Below, in pieces: positions 56,201-64,000 of a stretch of 64,000 nt of DNA. The translations under genes and the position numbers were made by a program. The notes beneath the pieces were generated by a model. It was given only the letters and a program-made list of their open reading frames with translations, made no database searches and was not told the origin of the DNA. Numbering within the stretch: the first letter of the stretch is position 1; each line of letters begins with the position of its first letter. The stretch spans positions 22,316,030-22,380,029 of the forward strand of contig NC_049986.1 in the NCBI RefSeq assembly GCF_000003815.2, in the 5' to 3' direction. This stretch comes from Branchiostoma floridae (Eukaryota; Chordata; Leptocardii; Amphioxiformes; Branchiostomatidae).

Positions 56201-58162
56201 CTTGTGTGACTCAGACAAACTCACATTCGTTTACAGGAGGCGGCAAGGCCGGCTGCTGCACGGTGCCGGGAGGCTGTATCGCTGACGCGTCCCGCCCTCC
56301 GGCCAGCGCCAACCGGTACCACCTCTGCATCTCCGGCGAAAACTGCTGAACCCACGTGGGCACGGGCTCCGGGGGCGTGTGGACTGTTAGGGTATTTAAA
56401 AACGGACGGTTTTTAAATGGGAGAATATGAAGAAGGCAAAGGAATAAGAAAAGAACAAAGTGATATACAAGCGGAGTCAGGTCAGAAGTATATACGAGAC
56501 GTGCTGATCTTTTTGTACTATGAATAGTGGATTTCGATTGATCAGACTGGGTCAAGGACCGTTATTGAGATTTTTTCTGATAGGTCGTAACATGCACTGT
56601 CAATGGCCCAATACGTTCAAGTAAAAGAGTAACATGGCTGCTGACATGTCACGACGCTGGTCTTGAACAGAACAGCGAAGACCACAGCTGTCAGGGCGGC
56701 CAGACAGTAGAAGATGGCGGCGAGGATGACCAGCGTGTCCGGCCCTTTCCTGCGCGGCAGGTTCAGGGCGGAGCCGTGCCCGTACAGTGGCGGGCCGTAC
56801 GGCCTCCAGACGCCGCCGGGCTTCAGGTGCTTCCCGGTGAAGAGGGAGTCACAGCTCGACTGTCTTTTCAACGGGACCTGCATGCAAGAGGAGCACGTAA
56901 TCATCACAGACGTTTTCTGGCGCATCTTCTAAATTGTAATAATCTGAACTTTGGAGATATTGACATAAGGCTTCATACTATAAAGTTGGGTGAGGCCGAG
57001 AACTCCTCGTATTAATAAGTTTGAAAATGTACAGTTACCCTTTTCTCACTTGAGTCCACAGACACACAGTGTTCTATTTCTTCGGATGCGGACTTTTCTT
57101 CCTCAAACGGCGACTCCTCTGTAACGGTGACACACCTGATACAAAGTAGCATGAGGAATCGATCAAATGGACTTATTCATGATCATTAATGTCAATGGCA
57201 TTGATAAAAATGTCAGTATTGTAGCTGAGAAATGATCTGTAAATGAGAGCAAGTGTCAAGATGGAAAATGACAATGCTAACATCGCTTGTCACATTTCCA
57301 AACCGGGGCCCGGTTCGGGCTTTTTGTGTAAGCGACAATTCTGTCTTTGTTTCCACAAACAGCCCGGCCGGGCCCCGGTTTGGAAATGTGACGTTAGCCT
57401 ATTAAAGCATGACTTGACACTCGGATATAAACTCCTGTAACGTACAGATCCACCGGGTTGTCCTGAGGTTGTACGGCGTCTTCTGGAGTGTCTTCGTCGT
57501 CACTTCCTTTGATGATATTCGCCATGTCACCAGTCTGGGATTTTGAGTGAGCAATAAGAAAATCGTGCAAATTGACTTTCCTGGTTTTAATAGCATGAAA
57601 TAAGGAAATTCATTTGTACCGTAAGCTACTTCACGACCCTTGAAAAGAATGGTATTGAAGTTAAATGCAATTAGGGTAATACTAACGTGTCATATGTACA
57701 GTGTATAATATAATGCAGTAGGTTCAATACATAGATAAGAATAAACAAGCTACATGCATGCCGTGATTTACTTAAAGTATTTTTCACATGTTTCTTCCCT
57801 CTTCTTAAGATGTGTGTAGATGAACTTTATGAGTTTTTTCCATTACATCGTAGTTAGATGATGACTTTAGATATTAAACATCTGTCCCTTCGGTAGGTGT
57901 GTATATTTCTGTACTACGTGATTGTGTAGCATTATCAAAGATATTACATGTATTCTTGTACAGCGAGCACCCAAAAAGAAAGTGTACTTTGTTAACTTTA
58001 TAATCTTATCACAACGCAGCAGCACTGAGAATATGACATAGCTAAACTGTATACACCAAAAAAGGGTAAAAATAACGCTTCACTTGTTTAGTTTAAAGTG
58101 ACCAGAGTGCATCCTACCTCTAGCTCCTGCCCGTCCTTGGGTATGTTAAAGTCTCGCCACAT
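46853..58162 (-). CDS. Type II transmembrane CCP/EGF/C-type lectin protein, copy 2 (about 1,100 residues)
   Basis: Exons on the minus strand: 58118-58162, 57446-57534, 57039-57135, 56646-56877, 56225-56383, 54761-55243, 54136-54197, 53679-53826, 53209-53406, 52462-52517, 51736-51895, 51128-51292, 50724-50788, 50093-50256, 49576-49735, 49038-49263, 48570-48758, 48162-48347, 46853-47271. They sum to 3,303 bp, divisible by three, with no stop before TGA at 46853. Residues 1-124 cytoplasmic (very acidic, EEE-rich), about 125-148 membrane helix, 155-207 Pro-rich stalk, 208-368 CCP plus spacer, 369-761 CCPs and EGF-like domain, 762-961 three CCPs, 962-1100 CTLD. The start MWRDFNIPK is tentative: an acceptor-like CTCTCCAG precedes this exon, so it may be internal and the true start may lie in the gap at 58567. 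Surface recognition is inferred from domains. Confidence 0.88.
47632..48077 (+). mobile_element. tRNA-derived SINE
   Basis: Head has A-box-like TGAGAGCGGCAGCC and B-box-like GAGTTCAAATCC at tRNA-like spacing. A middle domain has TGCCCTTGGGAAAGGCACTT and the tail is (CAATA)n at 48060-48080. The direct repeat ATAATTT occurs at 47625-47631 and 48078-48084, a likely target duplication. The middle domain resembles the conserved central domains shared by many metazoan SINEs; which one needs a search. It lies antisense in the last intron of copy 2. Confidence 0.8.
50345..50660. repeat. Interspersed repeat copy in an intron of copy 2
   Basis: Contains CATACCAAATATTATAACAA, GTTATACTGACCACAAATAT and GACAGACACACC, matching the family at 13370 and 45405 (reverse orientation). 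Confidence 0.6.
50987..51123. mobile_element. MULE-like MITE at a splice donor of copy 2
   Basis: 137-bp near-perfect foldback with ends TAATCTCCAAGCAGATT and AATCTGCTTGGAGATTA. Flanked by a perfect 9-bp duplication CTACCTTCC (50978-50986 and 51124-51132). The right copy overlaps the exon/intron border at 51128. On the gene strand both copies read GGAAG-GTAG, so the donor was duplicated. Copy 1 has no insertion at its equivalent site (4089). Confidence 0.88.
51944..52161. mobile_element. MULE-like MITE (diverged)
   Basis: 218-bp element with ends TAGTCTCTACCAGACTT and CATCTGCTTAGAGACTA. Target duplication is decayed (TGGATTTCT, AGGATATTT). A further hairpin, 52320-52445 (GGTTAAGCTGGCCA against TGGCCAGCTTAA, ending GATCTGCGTGGAGATCAC), lies in the next intron stretch. 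Confidence 0.55.
54529..54658. mobile_element. MULE-like MITE (short)
   Basis: Ends TATTTTCCCAGCAGAGG and CCTCTACTTGGAGAATA with TTGGTTCGCGGA against TCCGCAACCCAA in the arms. Flanks share ATGTTAT (54521 and 54659). Intron of copy 2. Confidence 0.65.
54761..55243 (-). CDS. Exon with first CCP plus helical spacer (copy 2)
   Basis: 161 codons: CCP from FCGKTSL to RGRWAPIQPE, then the Cys-free spacer with VGVGRAADTMPNTDPR, FNILVKLDQVPNLSI, MMRQMLTWVGPNI and ending LSRLG. Compared with copy 1 it has four extra codons near the start (LTES). Conservation of the spacer supports a folded domain of unknown type. Confidence 0.82.
55312..55405. mobile_element. MITE with TAGCCTGGTATCCAGCC ends
   Basis: 94-bp foldback, TAGCCTGGTATCCAGCCGTA against TACGGCTGGATATAAGGCTA. 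Flanks GGTTTTGTA and GGTTTCGCA suggest a 9-bp duplication with two changes. Its terminus differs from the CAAGCAGA family. Confidence 0.6.
57284..57395. mobile_element. MITE with TCACATTTCCAAACCGGG ends (copy 2, intron 2)
   Basis: Arms GTCACATTTCCAAACCGGGG and CCCCGGTTTGGAAATGTGAC. The same intron of paralogue 3 carries the same element in expanded form (62466-62937), so it predates the duplication. Confidence 0.7.
57536..58117. other. Intron 1 of copy 2
   Basis: Non-coding. 57840-57990 aligns, reversed, with 61694-61860 upstream of paralogue 3, marking the inverted duplication. Confidence 0.6.
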
Positions 58163-58566
58163 GAACGATCTCTCAACACGTGTGCTTCTAATCTGGAGAG
58201 GGAATGAATACTGACGTTCCTGAAGATATATGGGACAAACTCAGGGCGCAAAGATAATTTGTACAGGACATGATCAACCAACACCTTAATGTCTTGTCGT
58301 AACATGACAAGCCAAAAATGATATATATATACATTTATCAATCTATCAATCTGTCTATATCTATCTATCAATACATACACATATATCTATAAATAAATTT
58401 ATATCTGTCTATCTACATATATATACACACACCCATATCTATATCTATCAATCTATCTATCCATTCATCTATCCGCCTATAGATAGTAACTATATAGATC
58501 TGTACCCACTTTTTTCTGTAGTTTATGTTTGACCATACAGAAGCCACTGTACTTTCTGTCGTGTCA

Positions 58567-58666
58567 NNNNNNNNNNNNNNNNNNNNNNNNNNNNNNNNNN
58601 NNNNNNNNNNNNNNNNNNNNNNNNNNNNNNNNNNNNNNNNNNNNNNNNNNNNNNNNNNNNNNNNNN
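58567..58666. other. Placeholder gap (100 N) at the 5' end of copy 2
   Basis: The paralogous region near 61605 has ATGTCCTCCTCATCGAGCGG directly after the point where this gap begins on the gene strand, so a coding start of copy 2 may be hidden here. Confidence 0.85.
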
Positions 58667-58771
58667 ACATCTCTCTGGAGTATGACACGATGACGTGACA
58701 CGAATTCAAATTGGTACAGAAAATGGGCTCCATATATGTTTAATTTGGTTAGGGTCTTCTGAGATACTTAC

Positions 58772-58855
58772 CTGTGCTGCACACCTGTCCGGTCCACACA
58801 CCTGTAAATACCGTCTGACCGTGTTGTGTGAGCAGGTGCGGCACACCCACTAGAC
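58772..58855 (-). other. Possible non-coding first exon of copy 2
   Basis: Ends on the gene strand in GCAGCACAG followed by a perfect donor GTAAGTATCT. The segment (CGGTATTTACAGGTGTGTGG, CCGGACAGG) is conserved at 61441-61519 before paralogue 3, where the donor bases are deleted. The 5' boundary is unknown. Confidence 0.4.
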
Positions 58856-58859
58856 AAAA

Positions 58860-61700
58860 AAAAGAAAAGTTAAGTCCCCAAGAGTTAATGTTTTACCTGG
58901 AAAATATTAACAGCCAGACGGAGAAGGTTATTCCCCCGCTACCCCACCTAATAGTCATGGTCTAGATACAGTACATGAAGTCTTCTCGGGCTGTCAATGT
59001 TTTCAGACGCAAGTGTTTTCCCTGTCTGGAGTATTAAAGTCGGGCATTGTTCACTTAAGTTGCCGTGTACACAAATGGAGACAAAAGGCAAACAACTAAT
59101 AACGAATGAAGTACGCATGTATGAGCGATCAGATCTGTATTAAAGACGAGACAGGTGACCTATAGCTAGTGCGTCAGTGCACGGGCCGTGTCGGCTATGT
59201 TTGGCCGAAGTTCAAGCAAAACAGTACAGCACATTGTGATCCTCATGTAGACAGGAGTATTCTGAACTGTCTTCTAAATAATAGAAATATAACCAGCTGA
59301 AGTAGTTTACCGTCAGCTTTTTTGTCTATTTCTAAATTCGATACTTCCACCTTTATAATGCTTTACATGTATGTTTGTTTACAAGGCCCCCTACGTACCC
59401 GACAAACTTTACCATTGCTTGAAATGTCACAATGATCTTGTTTTCGACGGAAAAAATAGCAGTTGGGACGAAACGTGTATTTGTTAGGCCATGCCTAATT
59501 AATTTGTCAGTTCTCGTATTAAAAAAAACAACAAGATTCTAGATTCAGATATCAATATGAAAACATAGTCGGAGGGGAAAGTCTGCACTTTGCTTTGGGG
59601 AGTTTGTTGTTTGTCTGGTACCTAGGGGGGTGTCGCAAACAAACAAACAAACAAACAAACATGTGTGGCGTGAGGTGGAAGTACCAAACATATAAATAGA
59701 CAAAAGACTAACCGAAAAACTACCTCAGCTGTTTAAAGACATTTTTTTAAATGACGGTGACAGTTCAAAATATCCCTCTCTACTTGAGAACCACACTCTA
59801 CTTTTGAAGTACTGTTTTGTTTGAACGGCCCGTGCACTTACGCACTAGCTATAGGTCATTTGACTTGAGAGGCCACCTCATACAGACTCGATCGCTCATA
59901 CATGCTCATTCATTTATCACTGTTCTTCATTTGTCTTACTTTGCGCAAATGGCAACGTCAATTAACCATGCCGATCTGTGATCAAGTTTTAGTCCCAGTC
60001 CTCTCATTCGATGATATCCGTGTTGCTGAAATTTTATATAAAAACTGTCAAAGGACCAATGGATTAAATTGGTGTGGCCATATGTGTGTATGTAAATACA
60101 GACATAGTGAAAATATAAACACTTAGTTAGATAAGGCCTGAGAGTGAACACAGCAGCTGATCTTCAACGTGTTTTTTGTGAAATGTGTCTGTTAAAGATT
60201 TGAAGCTTTTGCCAAAACTTTATTTCTGTCCCTTGTTCTGTTGCTACAAGACTGTCTTGGCTCAGTGAATGATCGGTAAAACCGACATCTGGATACGTCA
60301 ATCATGCCAATATCTCAATGATGATAATCCGTGTCTGAAAGGGAGACTCTGCTGTTTGTTTATTGGTGTAATGTTGGGAATATTCCAGGTGTTTAATCGG
60401 AGAGGAAGGTGCGTTGCACCCCATACTCTATCGCTGTGTATTAAATAAGGTCGTGGGTAAGCTAAATGACTGGGTCTCTTCCTCGTCCTGACTTTTTATC
60501 AAATACAACTCAATAAGTCCTTGTTTTTCAAGTGCAAAATTTCTTTAATTCGAATTTCACATTGACGCAGGGTCTTGAGAAGCCGCGTTGAAGTATTGAC
60601 GTTGTTCTTAGCAGTTAATTTCCATTTTTATTCAATTCTTTGCTTCCTCCCTCCCTGTGGTACTGACGTCACGGCCTGCTAGAGTGTGATTGATGGGGTA
60701 AATAACTCAGAAGAAAGCACCATAACAAGTGTAATATCGTGGGCTTCCCTGTAAGTCCCGAGTAAACAACCCTGGGGTAGAGCTTTGGTTAATCAGTCAG
60801 TGCAACAGATGGGTTCATGACCTAAGCCTTACTGAGGATGTTTAGCATTATGCGGGCTTGCTGTTTACCAAAGCTGGCGCTGACTTGCAGTTTGCTTTGT
60901 AGATACTCTGTGCCTTACAAACAAACACGTAAGGCATTATAAAGGTGGAGGTATCAAACGTATTGATAGACAAAAAACTGAGGTAAACTACCTCAGCTGG
61001 TTATATTCTTATTATTTCAAAGACAGTTCAGAATACTCCTGTCTACGTGAGGATTACAATGTGCTGTACTGTTTTGCTTGAACTTCGGCCCAACATAGCC
61101 GACACGGTTCGTGCACTGACGCAATCACCTGTCTCGTCTCCAATATAGAATTGATCGCTCATACATGCGTACTTCATTCGTTATTAATTTTTTGCCTTTT
61201 GTCTCCATTTGTGCACACGGCAACTTGAGTTAATTGACAATGCCCAACTCTAATACTCTGGACAGAGAAAACACTTGCGTCTGAAAACATTGACAGCCCG
61301 AGAAGACTTCATGTGCTATATCTAGACCATGACTGGTGGGTGGGGGTAGCGGGGGAATAACCTACTCCGCCCGGCTTTTAATCTTTCCCAGGTAAAACAT
61401 TAACTCTTGAGGACTTTAAACTTTTCCGTGTTTTTGTCTAGTGGCTGTGCCGCACCAGCTCACAACACGTACGGGCGGTATTTACAGGTGTGTGGACCGG
61501 ACAGGCGAGCAGTACAGGAATCCTAACCGATTCAAACATATGTGGAGCTCATTTTCTGTACCAATTTGAATTCGTGTCACGTCATCGTGTCATGCTCCAG
61601 AAAGATGTCCTCCTCATCGAGCGGTGACAAACAGGTTCCTCGGGGAGAGTCGCGCCACGGCCCGACTAAATCAGCCTGGATCACCCGGTGTGAAGTACAC
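58860..61700. repeat. Nested inverted and direct duplication between divergent paralogues 2 and 3
   Basis: Three copies of one segment: about 58772-59390 (minus), 59660-60120 (plus, truncated) and 60930-61700 (plus). Shared landmarks are GACACGGCCCGTGCAC-type sequence, TCGATCGCTCATACATG, CAAATGGCAAC and AAACTACCTCAGCTG. Between copies 2 and 3 (60120-60930) I recognise nothing. The whole acts as the spacer between two genes pointing away from each other. Confidence 0.75.
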
Positions 61701-61730
61701 TTTCTTCTTGGGTGCTCGTTGTACAAAGAT
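61605..61730 (+). CDS. Possible start exon of paralogue 3
   Basis: ATG at 61605 opens MSSSSSGDKQVPRGESRHGP and continues to a stop at 61736. An upstream in-frame ATG (MELIFCTNLNSCHV) is also conserved in copy 2. No convincing GT donor connects it in phase 0 to the exon at 62139, and sequence homologous to the MWRDFN exon of copy 2 is missing. Start remains unresolved. Confidence 0.3.
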
Positions 61731-62138
61731 ATGTGAACATTTGTTAATGCTAAACAATCACGTAGTACGGAAATATGCACACCTACCGAAGGGACAGATG
61801 TTTAATATTTAATCATCTAACTATGATGTAATAGAAAAACTAATCTACACACGTTTAAAGAAGACAGAAGAAACATAAAAAATACTTCAACTAAAACCAG
61901 CATGTATGTAGCTTCCTTATTATTATCTCTGAATTGAACCTACTTCATAATATTATACATTGTACACATTATACATACATGTATTATTATTACCCAAATT
62001 GGGCATGAATACGAATAAACTTCAATGTCATTGTTTGCAAGGGTCGCGAAGTAGTGTACGGTACGGGTGGAATTCTTTATTGCATGCTATTCAAACCAGG
62101 ATAGTCAAGATTTTCGTATTGCTTACTCAAAATATTAG

Positions 62139-63908
62139 ATTGGTGACACCACGGATGGCAACAAAGGAAGTGAGGAATACACTTCAGAGGACGCCGTACA
62201 GCCACAGGACAACTCTGATGACCTGTAAGTAACGGGAGTTTATGCCTGCCAAGTCTACTCTTCAAGCAGAGGTTAGGCTCCGGTTGTTTTTTTAACGTTT
62301 TTTTAGTCGTTTTTATCGGGCTTTCTATCTTTTTATTATATCTTGCTGTGTCAAAACATTAGGCCGGACACACACACACAAAAAAGACAAAATAGAAAGC
62401 CCGATAAAAACGACTAAAAAAAAACAGCCGGAGCCTAACCTCTGCTTGGAGAGTATGCCAAGTCATGCTAAGGCTAACGTCACAATTCTAAACGGGGACC
62501 CGGCCGGACTGTTTGTGGAAACAAAATTAGAAATATTTATGGTAATATACTCAAATAATGTCCACGATTATTCTCTTTACCTCTTGTGTCACATTTCCAA
62601 ACCACGGCCCACCCAGGCAGCTGTCGAGGACAAAAAGGGAGATATAAAAGACATAAACTACACAGGGTGCAAAGTTAACAGTCTGAGCGTTATTTGTGTA
62701 TAGCCAATCAATTGCTAAACGGATTAACGCACACTTCTGTTAACTGCACGGAATCCCAAACCGGTGCGGTGCAGCTAGATAACTTCGCATTATTGCACCA
62801 GCCGGATAATTGCACCAAATTCACTGGCAAATAGGAAGTGTTATTAAGTGGTTCTACTGTATTCTTACGTATATTTTTTTTTACTTCCACAAAAAGCCCA
62901 ACCGGGTTTCGGTTTGGAAATGTGACAAGCGATGTTGTAATTGTCACTTTCCACCTTGACACTTGTGGATATACCTGAATTGCTCTTATTTACAGATCAT
63001 TTCTTAGCTATAATACTGACACCTTTTATTATAAGTCAGCCGATTTGACCCATTCATCATGCTACTTTTTATCCATATCAGGTGCGTCGCTGTTACAGAG
63101 AAGGGGCCGTCGTGCGAGGAAGAAAACTCCCTGTCCGAAGAAATCAAACACGGTGTAGCTGTTGCTTCAAGGGAGAAAAGGGTAACTGTACATTTTTAAC
63201 CTTATAGATATGTACATGCTGGATGCAAAGCGTACTATATGTGATGATGATGATACTATATGAGACTATTTGTAAGCTGCGCTTAATTCACTCACCATCT
63301 GTGTGGTGGATTCTTAAAGGCTTTGATAGCTTAGTGTTTATATCCTCGTCACATGTAACGAAAATCGATCGGACGACGCGTCTGCGAGCTTTAGATTACA
63401 AGGAGGCATGGCCCTGATACCGACGAAGAAATGACAGAGTTCCCCCTTCCCGTATAGGTCATGCCTTCTCGTAATGTAGAGCTCGCAGACTCGACGTCCG
63501 ATCGATTTTCGCTTCATGTGACGGGGTTCAATAACATCTCAGTCAGACATACATATACAGATAGGGAATCTGTAGGACAAGAGGCGTGATCTCTGTTTGT
63601 CAGACCAAGTGCACGTCTGGTTTAGAAGATTCGCGACAAAACGTACGTTTGTGCTGACCCGTTGTTCCTCTTGCAGGTACCACTCAGAAGGCAGCCGAGC
63701 TGTGACTCCCTCTTCACCGGGAAGCACCTGAAGCCCGCCGGCGTCTGGAGGCCGTATGGCCCGCCGCTGTACGGGTACGGCTCCGCCCTGAATCCGCCGC
63801 GCAGGAAAGGGCCGGACACGCTGGTCATCCTCGCCGCCATCTTCTACTGCCTGGCCGCCCTGACTGCTGTGGTCTTCGCTGTGCTGTTCAAAACCAACGT
63901 CGTGACAT
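62139..63908 (+). CDS. Type II transmembrane lectin family, paralogue 3 (3' part outside window)
   Basis: Exons 62139-62224, 63082-63181 and 63677-63908 match exons 2-4 of copy 2 in phase (0-2, 2-0, 0-1). They encode IGDTTDGNKGSEEYTSEDA, then CVAVTEKGPSCEEENS with SREKR, then the juxtamembrane and helix exon VPLRRQPSCDSLFTGKHLKP to AVLFKTNVVT. All domains beyond the membrane helix lie right of 64000. Orientation is opposite to copy 2. Confidence 0.82.
62256..62455. mobile_element. MULE-like MITE in intron of paralogue 3
   Basis: 200-bp foldback with ends TACTCTTCAAGCAGAGG and CCTCTGCTTGGAGAGTA. Perfect 9-bp duplication TGCCAAGTC (62247-62255 and 62456-62464). The paralogous intron of copy 2 has the unoccupied site TGTCAAGTC (minus strand of 57411-57419). 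Confidence 0.9.
62466..62937. mobile_element. Expanded MITE with ACGTCACA / TGTGACAAGCGATG ends
   Basis: Left CTAACGTCACAATTCTAAAC, right GGTTTGGAAATGTGACAAGC. The interior has further CACATTTCCAAACC and CAACCGGGTTTCGG pieces, suggesting nested copies. Same element as 57284-57395. Confidence 0.6.
63348..63522. repeat. Hairpin in the last visible intron of paralogue 3
   Basis: Arms of about 70 bp: GTCACATGTAACGAAAATCG, ATCGGACGACG, TCTGCGAGCT pair with AGCTCGCAGA, CGACGTCCGAT, CGATTTTCGCTTCATGTGAC. Likely another MITE; no target duplication identified. Confidence 0.7.
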
Positions 63909-64000
63909 GTAAGCTATCTTTCCTGTCATTTAAACCTTTTACTTGAACGCATTTGCCCATACACGGTGAAGATATTTCCAACCTATCGGAGGACAAATTT

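Overview
The window looks like nuclear DNA of a cephalochordate (amphioxus, Branchiostoma; species inferred, not proven). The reasons are many-exon genes with GT-AG introns, shuffled extracellular domains (CCP/sushi, EGF, F5/8-type C, C-type lectin) typical of expanded lancelet families, a long C2H2 zinc-finger array, and a dense mix of LINE fragments, foldback MITEs, a tRNA-derived SINE and minisatellites. Several N runs break the assembly.

Layout. (1) 19-7978 (+): a type II transmembrane protein with an acidic cytoplasmic tail, one membrane helix, a Pro-rich stalk, a CCP plus an unrecognised helical spacer, further CCPs, one EGF-like domain and a C-terminal C-type lectin domain (CTLD). Its first exon lies left of the window and one CCP exon is partly in a gap. 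(2) 8.9-9.5 kb: LINE remnant. (3) 10434-12418 (-): a zinc-finger gene with about 21 fingers and an acidic Ser/Glu-rich leader cut by a gap. (4) 12.6-22.2 kb: transposon-rich DNA holding two related groups of unusual foldback elements (here called A and B), a foldback with an endonuclease-like fragment, and a 47-bp minisatellite. (5) 22397-36512 (-): a complete seven-exon gene for a secreted protein of 322 residues, signal peptide + F5/8C (discoidin) + CTLD. Its introns hold LINE copies and tandem repeats. (6) 36.6-46.8 kb: no convincing host gene; a piggyBac-like non-autonomous element, an RTE-like LINE end and several MITEs. (7) 46853-58162 (-): a second CCP/EGF/CTLD gene, paralogous exon by exon to the first, intact and in frame over about 1,100 residues. 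(8) 58.1-61.7 kb: an inverted duplication holding the divergent 5' ends of gene 2 and a third paralogue. (9) 62139-63908 (+): the first exons of paralogue 3, which runs off the right edge.

The three membrane lectins and the secreted discoidin-lectin form a cluster of putative recognition proteins. A role in innate immunity or cell adhesion is inference from domain content only. Exon lengths and intron phases match almost perfectly between paralogues 1 and 2, so the exon models are firm although no transcript was available.

The strongest unusual observations are: a MITE family with 9-bp target duplications, one copy of which duplicated a splice donor and another of which has an empty site in a paralogue; an intron block that is more conserved than the exon beside it; different sugar-binding motifs in the paired lectin domains; and the A/B foldback elements, which share a core and one terminus but carry different phased arrays (GTACGGCG units or G-runs).
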